The notes: generated from the sequence alone by a model not told the origin. A stretch of DNA of 64,000 nucleotides from Myxosarcina sp. GI1 (GCF_000756305.1 NZ_JRFE01000013.1:51454-115453), one strand, 5' to 3'. Positions 25,958 through 36,149 are shown, counted from the stretch's first letter. Translations and numbers: made by a program.

Positions 25958-27310
25958 ATGAATCTTTCAATATTAAAGCACAGAAGACAAAAATTAGCAG
26001 ATTTACTGGAAACTCCCGTTATTTTATGGTCTGGAAAGGCGATCGCTCGCAATTTTCCAGCTAATACTTTTCCTTTTCGCTGTAATAGCCATTTTCTTTA
26101 TTTTACAGGTCTACCTTTAGAAAATGCTGCAATTCGCCTGGTAGATGGCAAACTAGAGCTATTTATTGATGAGCCACTCTCTGAAGCTTCACTCTGGCAG
26201 GGAGAAATGCCTACAAGAGCGCGAGTTGCTGCCGAGATTGGTGCCGAGCGCGCCTATCCCTTATCTGAGTTGACTGGAAAAACTGCTAATGCGGCTACCA
26301 TTGCCGTAGGGGATTTATCAACCTATCAACAGCAGTGTCGGTTATTAAATAGAAATGTTTATAGCAATCGATCGAGAGATCGCGGTTTAGCCAAGGCGAT
26401 AATAAAGTTGCGTCTACAACACGATGACTTGGCTGTACGAGAACTACGTCAGGCAGCATCTGTCACTGTCAAAGCCCATCAAGCGGGAATGAAAGCAACT
26501 CTTAAGGCTAAAACCGAAGCCGAAGTACGAGCGGCAATGGAAGGGGAGATTATCGCTCATAATATGAGTTGTGCGTATAACAGCATCGTTACCGTACACG
26601 GCGAAGTATTACACAATCAAAAATATACCAATAATCTTCAGTCTGGAGATTTGCTACTTGCCGATGTCGGTGCGGAAACCACTAACGGTTGGGCTAGTGA
26701 CGTTACTCGCACCTGGGCAGTTTCTGGCAGGTTTTCTACCACTCAACGAGACATCTATCAAATAGTGTTAGCAGCACACGATCGCTGTATTGCCGAAATG
26801 CAGCCAGGAGTTGAATATCGAGACATTCATCTGCTAGCGGCGACGACGATAACAGAAGGCTTAGTAGACCTCGGTATCTTGCGCGGTAACCCAGAAAATT
26901 TGGTAGAAATAGACGCTCATGCTTTGTTTTTTCCTCACGGTGTCGGACATCTACTTGGCTTAGACGTTCACGACATGGAAGATTTAGGGGATGTGGCGGG
27001 ATATGAAGCTGGTAGAGTAAGAAGCGATCGCTTTGGTTTGAACTATTTACGCTTAGATCGTCCTTTACAGCCTGGTATGCTAGTTACTATCGAACCTGGT
27101 TTTTATCAAGTTCCTGCAATTTTAAACGAGCCTCAAAGGTGCGATCGTTATCGAAATGTAGTTAATTGGGAGCTTCTAACCCAGTTTGCCGATGTGCGAG
27201 GTATTAGAATTGAGGATGATGTTTTAATAACCGAATCGGGAACAGAAGTCTTAACTGCCAAGCTACCTAATAAATTAACAGAAGTAGAAGAGTTAGTAAT
27301 TAGCGGTTAG
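25958..27310 (+). CDS. pepP: Xaa-Pro aminopeptidase (aminopeptidase P)
   Basis: A 450-residue metallopeptidase that removes N-terminal residues preceding proline. The N-terminal domain (1-160) has the PepP-type FLYFTGLPLENAA segment. The pita-bread catalytic domain has two dinuclear-metal Asp residues in LLADVGAETTNGWASDVTRT, the His in FFPHGVGHLLGLDVHD, and the Glu ligands in TIEPGFYQ and RIEDDVLITESG. All five ligands are present, so it should be active with Mn2+. The start is ATG 25958. Length is typical. It has no obvious operon partner. Confidence 0.93.
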   Translation: MNLSILKHRRQKLADLLETPVILWSGKAIARNFPANTFPFRCNSHFLYFTGLPLENAAIRLVDGKLELFIDEPLSEASLWQGEMPTRARVAAEIGAERAYPLSELTGKTANAATIAVGDLSTYQQQCRLLNRNVYSNRSRDRGLAKAIIKLRLQHDDLAVRELRQAASVTVKAHQAGMKATLKAKTEAEVRAAMEGEIIAHNMSCAYNSIVTVHGEVLHNQKYTNNLQSGDLLLADVGAETTNGWASDVTRTWAVSGRFSTTQRDIYQIVLAAHDRCIAEMQPGVEYRDIHLLAATTITEGLVDLGILRGNPENLVEIDAHALFFPHGVGHLLGLDVHDMEDLGDVAGYEAGRVRSDRFGLNYLRLDRPLQPGMLVTIEPGFYQVPAILNEPQRCDRYRNVVNWELLTQFADVRGIRIEDDVLITESGTEVLTAKLPNKLTEVEELVISG

Positions 27311-27603
27311 TAGTTAGTAGTTTTGGCAAGTAGCCAGTCGAAGCGATTTACAGCAATTCTCGGTTTGATGAGGTACGCTTCGATCGGAATAGGGAATAAG
27401 AAATAGGCGATAGGGATTTAAACGACTATCATTAAGATTAGATTTGTACTTCATAAGATTAAGAACCGCTATATATTAATACAATTCGACGAAATAATAG
27501 AGTCAGCTTTAGAAAGTCGCTCGATTGGTAAAAAAATATGCTTTTCCTCTTACCCTTTACCTCTATTCTTTTACCAATATCTCAGAATTTATCAAACTTA
27601 GGT

Positions 27604-29877
27604 TCATAAATCTGATTGACCTAAATCCTTAAGCTTTTTAATAATTTGCAGAGAATTTGTTGTTTCTAGAAGATAATCATCAACTCCATTTTTAGAAAAA
27701 TATTGCCATTCGCTAGCGGATATTTGCGAACACCACAATAAAATTTTCACTCTACCGTTATTAGGCTTTTGTTTATTTTTTTGACTTAAGTTGGTAGCAA
27801 TTGCCGAACTCTTTTTATCTACAATTATTATTGTTGGTTCTAATAGTTCGATGCGATTTATATCTATAGATGAATCCACAGACAGTACGACTTTATAACC
27901 AATTGCTGTAAGCAACTGAGAAATAAAAGTAGCGTTATCTTCATTTTCTACAATTAAAACTACGTTATCAACTTCGTTACCCAGGCGACCGATAAATTGA
28001 GACTTTTTAATATTAGGCTGAGGTAAATTTCTTTCTGGTAAATAAACTGTAAATATTGCTCCTTTTCCTATAGTAGAACGAACTTCTATAGTGCCACTAT
28101 GCAGTTCGATTAGTTGTTTGGTTAAAGCTAACCCCAAACCAGTCCCCCCATGAGTTCGTCGACGAAAATCTTCTAGTTGCTTGAATTTTTCAAATAGCAG
28201 GGGAATTTCTTTTTTAGCAATACCAATTCCAGTATCCTCTACCTGAAAAACTGCTCGCTCTGATTCGTACCAAATTCTAACAGTTACTTTACCGCCAGAA
28301 TTAGTAAATTTTATGGCGTTACCAACTAAATTAAGTAATATTTCGGCTAATTTTTCGCGATCGCCTTTAAATGAATATCGCTCGTCTTTTATTTTTAATT
28401 CCAACTCAAGCGCAATCTGCTTTTCCTGCGCTTCAAATCGAACTTTTTGCAACACTTCATGTGCTAAATCACCAAGAGAAATTTGCTCTATATTTAATAA
28501 ATAATTACCAGATTCTACTTCCGAAAAATCTAAAATATTATCAATTATAGTAAGTAAATTTTTGCCGCTTTCATGAATAATTTTTAAATATTGTTGTTGC
28601 TTTTCAAGAGGTAGAGTAATGCGATCTTTGGATAAAGAAGACTGTAGCAAAGTGCTAGATAAACCCATTACTCTGGTTAGAGGTGTACGCAACTCGTGAC
28701 TCATGCTGCCGAGAAATTCATGTTTGGAGCGAGCGGCAGTTTGTGCTGAAATCAGTGCGTTTCTAATTTGCCGTGCTTGTATTTTAACTTGCTGTTCGAG
28801 AAATTCTTTTTGCTGCTTTAGTTTTTGATAAGAACAGTCGTGTTCTATCGCCATGGCTATCTTTTCGCTCAAACGTCGCAAAAACCCGATCTCATCACTG
28901 TGCCACTGTCTGGGTACGAAACATTGATGTGCGATCGCCAAACCCCAAAGCTTTCCCCGAACGTTAATGGGAACAACTACTTCGGCTCTAACTTGCATTT
29001 TCTGCATTAAAGACCGCAGACAATCTGGTAAATTATAACGTTCGATATCATCGAGAACCAGACTAAATCCCTGATGATATTTATGCCTGCATTCGCTTAG
29101 ATTGCGAGAACAATCTCTTTCTTGAAAATACAAACTAGATAAAATATCGTCTCTGGATTTGGCTTCATAAGTTACAACATCAATAGGCTGGCTTAGTTGA
29201 GAGTTAGTAGAATAATCGGCAGAAACATCTAGCTGATAAATTAGTAAACGGTCTGACTGTAGTAATTCACGACCATCTTCCAGGGTGGTTTGAATAATTT
29301 GCCAGAGAGCAGTTCCTTTAGTAATCTCAGTCTCTATGCGAGCGAATAACCGATTTTGCTCTGTATGACTGAATAGTAATTCTTCCATCGAGCTTTTGGT
29401 ATGACAATTAAAGTAGCTATTTTTGTCTTCTTCTAATAAACAAATTGTTTTTGTAGCAAAATCTTGTAAACAATCTGAACTAGTATCGAGTCGATCTGTT
29501 ACCTTTTTTTGTAAGTTTTCTATAATGTTAAACTTGTCACAATTCGATTTATTTAATCTTTGTAAATATGCTTTTATTGTTCGATAGTCAAAAATAATTT
29601 TTGCCTTGTATTTATTATTAGGCACATTGTGTTTGCCACATAACAGAGCCGAAAAATATGGAGTTATCAACAAATAAAAACTTTCTGTTTCAAATTGACA
29701 ATTTAAATAAATTTTTTTATAGTTTTGAGACGAGTATAGTTGTCTTTCGTTTGTAGCCAATATGGTATTTTTGCCGCTAGATTCTGCCGTTGTATACCAG
29801 ACAGTACGCAGCAGCGAAAAAATTCGCTCGCTGACAATTTGTTTATATACTAAAGAAGATTTGAGAAGGCTATACAC
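27604..29877 (-). CDS. Hybrid histidine kinase with cyanobacteriochrome-like GAF
   Basis: A 757-residue cytoplasmic sensor kinase. Residues 40-110 (SFYLLITPYFSALLCGK, then IFDYRTIKAYLQRL) resemble a DICT-type sensor, tentatively. Residues 175-345 form a phytochrome-type GAF ending in LWGLAIAHQC; Cys286 sits at the bilin-attachment spacing (C-x9-VRA), but is followed by Leu rather than His. The HisKA H-box is SMSHELRTPL with His394. The ATPase has N, G1 (DTGIGIAKKE) and G2 (GTGLGLALTK) boxes. A C-terminal receiver keeps acidic residues and a candidate phospho-Asp (IIIVDKK) but has Glu where the conserved Lys should be (DYLLETT). The start is GTG 29877; no ATG is near. It is divergent from cobN. 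Confidence 0.85.
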   Translation of the reverse strand: MYSLLKSSLVYKQIVSERIFSLLRTVWYTTAESSGKNTILATNERQLYSSQNYKKIYLNCQFETESFYLLITPYFSALLCGKHNVPNNKYKAKIIFDYRTIKAYLQRLNKSNCDKFNIIENLQKKVTDRLDTSSDCLQDFATKTICLLEEDKNSYFNCHTKSSMEELLFSHTEQNRLFARIETEITKGTALWQIIQTTLEDGRELLQSDRLLIYQLDVSADYSTNSQLSQPIDVVTYEAKSRDDILSSLYFQERDCSRNLSECRHKYHQGFSLVLDDIERYNLPDCLRSLMQKMQVRAEVVVPINVRGKLWGLAIAHQCFVPRQWHSDEIGFLRRLSEKIAMAIEHDCSYQKLKQQKEFLEQQVKIQARQIRNALISAQTAARSKHEFLGSMSHELRTPLTRVMGLSSTLLQSSLSKDRITLPLEKQQQYLKIIHESGKNLLTIIDNILDFSEVESGNYLLNIEQISLGDLAHEVLQKVRFEAQEKQIALELELKIKDERYSFKGDREKLAEILLNLVGNAIKFTNSGGKVTVRIWYESERAVFQVEDTGIGIAKKEIPLLFEKFKQLEDFRRRTHGGTGLGLALTKQLIELHSGTIEVRSTIGKGAIFTVYLPERNLPQPNIKKSQFIGRLGNEVDNVVLIVENEDNATFISQLLTAIGYKVVLSVDSSIDINRIELLEPTIIIVDKKSSAIATNLSQKNKQKPNNGRVKILLWCSQISASEWQYFSKNGVDDYLLETTNSLQIIKKLKDLGQSDL

Positions 29878-30142
29878 AATTTAAATAATGGAATACATAA
29901 CTAAGCAATTACTACCTAGCTTCTCTTATTATTTCGGCGTTGGTACTAATCCGTAATTATTTCTCAAGATTAGACCGTAAGGGTATACAAAACTTTAATT
30001 TATTAATTGCTACTAAATCCTGTTAATATACAACACCTGAAAGTCTTGTAAAGAAAAACGGCAAAATGTAAAAAAAAAATTATGCAACGCTGACAACTTT
30101 TTTTAAATAAGTTTTTACAAAGAATGAAATTAACAACTGACC

Positions 30143-33100
30143 ATGCATAAACTAGCTGCTCTCCCTGGGGGTTGGAATCCTAATGTTGAAGGTGTAGTAT
30201 TTATCGAACAAAATCCCGCACCAATTATTTTTATTACTTCAGCCGATACGGATATTCAAACAACTGCTGCTGCCCTGTCTTTGTTACAGACGGCACAAAC
30301 CCCGCACTTCGAGGGCGAGAAAGCTTCCTTACCAGACGATTACGCGTCTCCGTACCCTTCGGATTACGCATCCGCGTACCTTTCACATCGCAACTTTGCC
30401 GAAGTCAGAGTAGCTAATTTGTTAAATTTACAGCAACAGGCAAGCATTGACTTTTATGTAGATACCGTACTATCTAAAGCGCGCATTATTATTTTACGTC
30501 TTTTAGGCGGCAGTAGCTATTGGACTTATGGTTTGGAAGCTGTTAAAGAAATAGCCAGACTACACGATATTGCTTTATTTGTGTTACCAGGAGATGATAC
30601 GCCAGATCTCGATTTAATCAGTCACTCTACGGTTTCTCTTACGGCTGTCAATAGACTTTGGCGTTATTTAGTAGAAGGTGGCAGCCAAAATTATCTCAAT
30701 GCTTTAAAATTTGCCAGCGATCTTGGTTTGCATACTAGCTATAATCCTCCTCAACCTAAACCCGTACCCAATCTCGGACTATATACAGGCGATTGGCAGA
30801 GTATTTTATCTGAATCGCCTCAATTTACTTCTGCAGTTGGCATCTTATTCTATCGTTCTCACTATTTGGCAGGTAATACCTTACCAATAGATTATTTGGT
30901 TAAAGCTTTATTAGCCAGAAATATTCGTCCAATACCGATATTTATCGCTTCCTTACGAAAACCAGAAATCCAGTCAGAATTATTAACTCTACTGCAACAA
31001 AAGTCAGTCGGATTGCTACTAAACACTACCAGCTTTTCTCTAGCCAAAATCGACGATGCAGCACAAACGAAGTTTTGGCAACGGTTAAATCTACCAGTCT
31101 TGCAAGTAATTTTTAGCAGCAGCAGTAAAGAACAATGGCAGGCAAGCTGGCAAGGATTAACCCCTAGAGATGTAGCAATGAATGTGGCACTCCCCGAAGT
31201 GGATGGCAGGATTATTACTCGCGCCGTGTCTTTTAAGTCAGTACAAACTTGGAACGAACGGTTAGAAACCAATGTAGTTGTCTATCAACCCCAAAGCGAT
31301 CGCATCGAATACGTAGCCGAACTTGCCGTTAACTGGCTAAGACTTCGGCAGACTGACAATAGGAAGAAAAAAATTGCTGTTATCTTAGCCAACTATCCTA
31401 ATAAAGATGGCAGAATCGCTAACGGAGTTGGTTTGGATACCCCTGCAAGCTGTATTGAAATTTTAAACGCCTTACAGCAAGCTGAATATTCAATAAAAGA
31501 CATTCCTACTACAGGAGAAGAATTAATTCGGCGTTTGACGGTAGGCATTACCAACGATCCTGAAAGTCAGAATCGTTTGGTCAATCAATCTTTGTCCACA
31601 GCAGAGTATCAAAAATATTGGCAGAGTTTGCCCCCTGAAGTGCAACAGGCAATTAGCAATCGCTGGGGCAACAATCTTACACAATCTAAAATTCCCATTT
31701 CTGGCATTCAATTAGGCAATATTTTTATCGGCATTCAACCATCGAGGGGATACGATCGCGATCCGAGTTTAAATTATCACGCACCAGATTTAGAGCCTAC
31801 CCATGAATATTTAGCCTTTTATTACTGGTTGCGAACTAAATTTGCTGCCCAAGCCATAGTTCATGTAGGCAAACACGGTAACTTAGAATGGTTGCCAGGA
31901 AAAAGTCTGGCTTTATCTGCCAACTGCTATCCAGAAATTGCCTTACAAACGATCCCTAATATCTATCCCTTTATCGTTAACGATCCTGGTGAAGGTTCTC
32001 AAGCTAAAAGGCGATCGCAAGCGGTAATTATCGATCATCTCACGCCACCACTAACCCGTGCCGAACTCTATGGTGGGTTGGTCAAACTCGAAGCTTTAAT
32101 TGACGAATATTATGAAGCACAAAGCCTCGATCCCTCTCGTCTGGAGATAATTAGCGATCGCATTACAGATTTAGTTCGAGAAGAAAATTTAGATAAAGAT
32201 TTGGGGATCGCAACTATAAATAGTCAATCGATTATTGAATTTCTTACCCTTGCTGACGGTTATCTTTGCGAATTAAAAGAAGCTCAAATCAGAGACGGCT
32301 TGCATATATTTGGTAAATGCCCCCAAGGAACTCAACTTAGAGATCTCACAGTTGCGATCGCTCGTTGTCCTAGTTTTGACCGTCTCGGTATTATCCAAGC
32401 TTTAGCTAAAGACTTAAACTTAAACTTCGATCCCCTTGTAGATCGAGATATAATTCCTATTGATTCGCTTCAAACTCTAGAGTCTTTAAACTCTCTTTTA
32501 GTATCTTTCCAGCTTGGCAGATTATCTAAGAGCGCAAATACTTACGACATCATTGAAGCTTTAGAACAAATTGCCGCCAAACTTATAGAAAACATTATTT
32601 CTAATAAGCCACTGTCAATTACAAATTCTAATTTCCCTAACACTTACCAACAACTACAGTGGATCGCTAACACCTTATTACCCAATTTAAGAAAAAGCGA
32701 TCGCGAAATTTTTAATCTAATTAAAGCTTTAGACGGCGAATACGTTCCCAGTGGGGCATCAGGCGCACCAACCAGAGGTAGACCCGAAGTCCTACCCACA
32801 GGACGCAATTTTTATTCTGTAGATATTCGCGGTATTCCGACTGAAACCGCCTGGGATATGGGACGCAAAGCCGCAGAAGCCGTAATCGAACGTTATACCC
32901 AAGAACACGGCGAATATCCCCAAACTCTAGCTATTTCTATCTGGGGAACTTCTACTATGCGTACGGGAGGAGACGATATCGCTCAAGTCATGGCTTTGAT
33001 GGGCGTACAGCCAGTTTGGGATGGCTTATCTCGTAGAGTTGTAGACTTTGAAATTCTAGATGAAGCAGTTCTCGAACGTCCCCGCGTCGATGTTACGGTT

Positions 33101-34006
33101 CGGGTATCGGGCTTTTTTCGCGACTCGTTCCCCAATCTAATTCATCTATTAAATAAAATAACCCAGGCGGTAGCTAATTTACCAGAATCAGCCTCAATTA
33201 ATCCTCTGGCAGAAGGAGTTCGAGCCGAAAGTCGGTTATGGCAACAGCAGGGACTGGACGAAGATACCGCATTTACCAAAGCTAGTTATCGTGTATTTGG
33301 CTCTAAACCAGGTGCCTATGGTGCTGGCTTACAAGGTTTAATTGAGGCGCAAAACTGGCAGAGTGAAGACGATTTGGCTCGCGCCTATCTTAACTGGAGT
33401 GCCTATGCTTATGACGGCAGTGGTAAAGGTTATGCCGCAGCAGAATCTTTCGAGCGAAGATTAAAACAATTACAGGTCGTGCTGCACAATCAAGACAACC
33501 GAGAACACGATTTATTAGACTCCGACGACTACTATCAGTTTCAAGGAGGCTTAACTGCCGCAGTACGCAGTTTATCTGGTAAAAATCCCGAAGTTTATTT
33601 TGGCGATAATTCCATTCCTGCCAATCCTAGAGTTAGAAAATTGAGCGAAGAAATTGCCAGAGTGTATCGTTCTCGCGTTATTAATCCCAAATGGCTACAG
33701 GGTGTCATGCGACATGGTTATAAAGGTGCCTTTGAAATGGCAGCCACGGTAGATTATCTGTTTGCCTATGATGCCACTACTAAATGCGTACCAGACCACA
33801 TGTATCGAGGCATTGCCGAGACTTACATCTTAGATGAAAAAATACAGCATTTTGTTCGCGACAACAATCCCTGGGCATTAAGGGACATGGCAGAAAGACT
33901 TTTAGAAGCCAATCAAAGAAATATGTGGAGTAATGCCACGCCAAAAATGCTTGAAGAACTAAAAGTAATTGTTAACAGCGCAGAAGGAATTATTGAAGAG
34001 ATTTAA
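30143..34006 (+). CDS. cobN: Cobaltochelatase subunit CobN
   Basis: A 1287-residue large chelatase subunit of the CobN/ChlH superfamily. In aerobic cobalamin synthesis CobN with CobS and CobT inserts cobalt into hydrogenobyrinic acid diamide; in cyanobacteria the ChlI/ChlD partners are thought to help. The start MHKLAALPGGWNPNVEGVVF and internal motifs FAAQAIVHVGKHGNLEWLPG (about 570), LAISIWGTSTMRTGGDDIAQ (about 932) and MRHGYKGAFEMAATVDYLF (about 1193) are CobN-type. The His of VGKHGN is a conserved metal-site residue. The ATG at 30143 has no strong ribosome site. An in-frame repeat insertion occurs near residues 60-80. The CobN/ChlH split is judged from the N-terminus and overall likeness to cyanobacterial CobN. 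Confidence 0.93.
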   Translation: MHKLAALPGGWNPNVEGVVFIEQNPAPIIFITSADTDIQTTAAALSLLQTAQTPHFEGEKASLPDDYASPYPSDYASAYLSHRNFAEVRVANLLNLQQQASIDFYVDTVLSKARIIILRLLGGSSYWTYGLEAVKEIARLHDIALFVLPGDDTPDLDLISHSTVSLTAVNRLWRYLVEGGSQNYLNALKFASDLGLHTSYNPPQPKPVPNLGLYTGDWQSILSESPQFTSAVGILFYRSHYLAGNTLPIDYLVKALLARNIRPIPIFIASLRKPEIQSELLTLLQQKSVGLLLNTTSFSLAKIDDAAQTKFWQRLNLPVLQVIFSSSSKEQWQASWQGLTPRDVAMNVALPEVDGRIITRAVSFKSVQTWNERLETNVVVYQPQSDRIEYVAELAVNWLRLRQTDNRKKKIAVILANYPNKDGRIANGVGLDTPASCIEILNALQQAEYSIKDIPTTGEELIRRLTVGITNDPESQNRLVNQSLSTAEYQKYWQSLPPEVQQAISNRWGNNLTQSKIPISGIQLGNIFIGIQPSRGYDRDPSLNYHAPDLEPTHEYLAFYYWLRTKFAAQAIVHVGKHGNLEWLPGKSLALSANCYPEIALQTIPNIYPFIVNDPGEGSQAKRRSQAVIIDHLTPPLTRAELYGGLVKLEALIDEYYEAQSLDPSRLEIISDRITDLVREENLDKDLGIATINSQSIIEFLTLADGYLCELKEAQIRDGLHIFGKCPQGTQLRDLTVAIARCPSFDRLGIIQALAKDLNLNFDPLVDRDIIPIDSLQTLESLNSLLVSFQLGRLSKSANTYDIIEALEQIAAKLIENIISNKPLSITNSNFPNTYQQLQWIANTLLPNLRKSDREIFNLIKALDGEYVPSGASGAPTRGRPEVLPTGRNFYSVDIRGIPTETAWDMGRKAAEAVIERYTQEHGEYPQTLAISIWGTSTMRTGGDDIAQVMALMGVQPVWDGLSRRVVDFEILDEAVLERPRVDVTVRVSGFFRDSFPNLIHLLNKITQAVANLPESASINPLAEGVRAESRLWQQQGLDEDTAFTKASYRVFGSKPGAYGAGLQGLIEAQNWQSEDDLARAYLNWSAYAYDGSGKGYAAAESFERRLKQLQVVLHNQDNREHDLLDSDDYYQFQGGLTAAVRSLSGKNPEVYFGDNSIPANPRVRKLSEEIARVYRSRVINPKWLQGVMRHGYKGAFEMAATVDYLFAYDATTKCVPDHMYRGIAETYILDEKIQHFVRDNNPWALRDMAERLLEANQRNMWSNATPKMLEELKVIVNSAEGIIEEI
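30313..30390 (+). repeat. In-frame tandem repeat inside cobN
   Basis: Two near-copies of a 24-bp unit (GATTACGCGTCTCCGTACCC and GATTACGCATCCGCGTACCT with their tails) sit head to tail within cobN and encode DYASPYPS-DYASAYLS. The base composition and the CGTACCCTTCGG core look like the dispersed palindromic repeats of cyanobacterial spacers. CobN relatives, as I recall them, have only a short linker here. Confidence 0.6.
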
Positions 34007-34454
34007 TACCTGAATTTAAAACATTAAATATTATCTATTAAAAATTCTTATATTGCTTAGTGTGTTTTTAGAAACAATTTTAATTTATTTTGCATCTTTA
34101 CTAACATCTAATACTTAAGAGGTAAGCCATTATAGATAAAAGTATGCTTATAATTCGTTGTTAACTAATACCATTTCTTAACTTTGACCGATGAAACTTG
34201 TTAATTAACTAAAAAAACTTATAAATTAAGAGCAGGTTAACTATTAAATTTAGACGAAACCCTGTTATTGTCTTTCGGGGATATGTGTTAAGGTGAAAAA
34301 GTCTAATTAAGCCTAAGTTTTAATGTATATTATTGGACTCGATACAATAATTTGCTGTTTGTGTTATTTATTAGGATAACCTATGAAACAGAAAACAAAC
34401 CTTAAAACAATATAAAATTATACTCAATTATGACGTGGTGTTAGGAGGAACAAA
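34007..34454. other. AT-rich leader region upstream of DUF1815 gene
   Basis: 448 bp with no gene. It is very AT-rich and holds no recognised riboswitch. Promoters for the DUF1815 gene are expected here. Nothing else can be supported. Confidence 0.5.
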
Positions 34455-34817
34455 GTGTTTATTAGACTCGCACAGCAACACCGTCAATTCGTTCGCGATT
34501 TGGTGATGACGCTTAAAGCATTGGCGATCGCGCTAGAAAATAAAGGTTATTTAGCTTCCTGCTACACCTGTGGTGCAGAAATGAGCAGTGCGTCTTTTAT
34601 GGTCAGTCTCAAAGACGAGCATTTAATTCGCTTCTTAGTTTCCGATTATGGAATTACCTGGACTGAAATGCGCGACGATCGCGAATTAATGAAGCTAGAA
34701 GGCGCAGAAGCGATCGCGCAATTGCAAGACTTGGCAGATTTGGTAAAATATCAAATTCAGCCGCCACAGCCTCAAAATCGTAACTCACAACAAGCAGAGT
34801 ATATACCTTCAGCCTAG
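34455..34817 (+). CDS. DUF1815 family protein
   Basis: A 120-residue protein of the cyanobacteria-specific DUF1815 family: MFIRLAQQHRQFVRDLVMTL at the start, CYTCGAEM near residue 37, and FLVSDYGITWTEMRDDRELM near residue 62. A paired CxxC could bind metal or form a disulphide. The GTG at 34455 is chosen because a textbook TTAGGAGGAAC ribosome site lies 6 bp upstream. It has a Gln/Pro/Asn-rich tail. Function is unknown. Confidence 0.88.
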   Translation: MFIRLAQQHRQFVRDLVMTLKALAIALENKGYLASCYTCGAEMSSASFMVSLKDEHLIRFLVSDYGITWTEMRDDRELMKLEGAEAIAQLQDLADLVKYQIQPPQPQNRNSQQAEYIPSA

Positions 34818-34931
34818 AGTTCTTAAAATTTTTGACTTTATTAGACTTTGCTCGTCAATAAAGCATTTTATTTTAATACTCGATTGACTAGAGCTTTTGA
34901 ATTTTAACTTTTAACTTTTCGTTCGGCAGCA

Positions 34932-35912
34932 CTAGCGACTAAACTCGATACCTCTCGTTCTTAACTGCTGCATAAAGAACTCTTCAAGAGAATGACGTGC
35001 TAGCTGTAAACTAACCAGTCGAGCATTTATCTGTTGGAGATACGCTACAAATTCATTTAATTCTCCTGTCAATCGACCATAGGCGCGGTTATTTTCCCAA
35101 TTAAGATCGCTCATCCAGGGTGCTAGTGATTCGGGATCGCCTCCTTTAACAACTACTTGATAGGCGTTGGTAGTACCTAAAAGTTCGTCTAAAGAACCCT
35201 GACAAATTAATTCTCCCAAAGCTAAAAAAGCGATGCGATCGCATATTTGTTCGATATCCGACAGGATATGGGAATTAAAAAAAACTGTTTTGCCCTGACG
35301 TTTTAGAGATAAAACTATTTCTCGCATACGGTATCGTCCCATAGGATCGAGTCCCGACATTGGTTCGTCGAGGAAAACTATTTCGGGATCGTTAATTAAC
35401 GCCTGTGCCATACCTACTCTTTGGCGCATCCCTTTAGAATACTGCTTGAGCTTTTTTTTGCGGGCGGTAGATTGGGCTAATCCGACTAAGTCTAATAACT
35501 CCGTAATCCGCTGGCGTTTTTGAACTCTGGGGATTTGAAACAAGCCGCCAACAAAATCTAAAAATTCCCAGGCGGTTAAATGATCGTAAAGATAGGCATT
35601 TTCTGGAAGATAACCGATTTTTTGTTTTACGTGGCGATCGCCTATGGGTTTCCCCAGAATTTTAGCTTTTCCTGCGGTGGGATTGACAATACCTAATAGC
35701 GTTTTCAACAAAGTTGTTTTGCCCGCACCGTTAGGACCTAATAATCCAAAAGTCTCACCTTCATAAATAGTTATCGAACAGTTTTTTAAAGATTCTATTT
35801 TCTGATTCAGCCAAAAACCAGTGCGGTAAACTTTTTGTAGATTCCAGGTTTCCACTACTGGTCTTGGTTCGGTTTGGGGTTTTTGAGTTGGTGAATCGGC
35901 TACGTGGTGCAT
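34932..35912 (-). CDS. ABC transporter ATP-binding protein
   Basis: A 326-residue ABC ATPase. Walker A is GPNGAGKTT near residue 59; Q-loop region YLPENAYLYDHLTAWEFLDF; ABC signature YSKGMRQRVGMAQAL near 157; Walker B EIVFLDEPMSGLDP near 175; H-switch FFNSH near 214. The extended C-terminal half (about 230-326) is the DUF4162-like regulatory tail of ABC-2 type exporters. No permease gene is adjacent, so the cargo is unknown; the permease is probably encoded elsewhere. The start is ATG 35912. Confidence 0.9.
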   Translation of the reverse strand: MHHVADSPTQKPQTEPRPVVETWNLQKVYRTGFWLNQKIESLKNCSITIYEGETFGLLGPNGAGKTTLLKTLLGIVNPTAGKAKILGKPIGDRHVKQKIGYLPENAYLYDHLTAWEFLDFVGGLFQIPRVQKRQRITELLDLVGLAQSTARKKKLKQYSKGMRQRVGMAQALINDPEIVFLDEPMSGLDPMGRYRMREIVLSLKRQGKTVFFNSHILSDIEQICDRIAFLALGELICQGSLDELLGTTNAYQVVVKGGDPESLAPWMSDLNWENNRAYGRLTGELNEFVAYLQQINARLVSLQLARHSLEEFFMQQLRTRGIEFSR

Positions 35913-36115
35913 AAATAGCGAGATCGAATAACTGAAACAATAGTTACAGAACTATAGTTCCCGATTTCCGCCATTTTTTAACAATACGCCGACAAAATTT
36001 ACTCGATCGTATTTAAATTTTTAAATCATGTATCGTCTTTAATTAAGCTAAAAGCGCAGAGCCGCAGAAGCTATCCCTTCAAAGTCATCGTAAGACTACG
36101 CACTGCGCTCAAGTC

Positions 36116-36149
36116 GCCGCGAAGGCGGCTTGTCACGCCTTCGCGTGAC
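36116..36149. repeat. Pair of adjacent perfect hairpins
   Basis: GCCGC-GAAG-GCGGC (36116-36129) is followed within 2 bp by GTCACGC-CTTC-GCGTGAC (36132-36149). Both are GC-rich in an otherwise AT-rich spacer between the ABC and nadB genes. They look like a dispersed palindromic repeat rather than a terminator, since no T-tract follows. Confidence 0.65.

Noticed and set aside
25927..26052. Longer DUF4332 protein starting at 26052
   Set aside because: The extension overlaps the start of the divergent pepP gene, and the domain begins at the ATG at 25926.
29878..30142. Cobalamin riboswitch before cobN
   Set aside because: No B12-box-like sequence or the usual set of paired elements is visible in the 265-bp leader.
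34007..34454. Riboswitch or small RNA upstream of DUF1815
   Set aside because: The region is AT-rich, and I could find only weak, ambiguous pairing.
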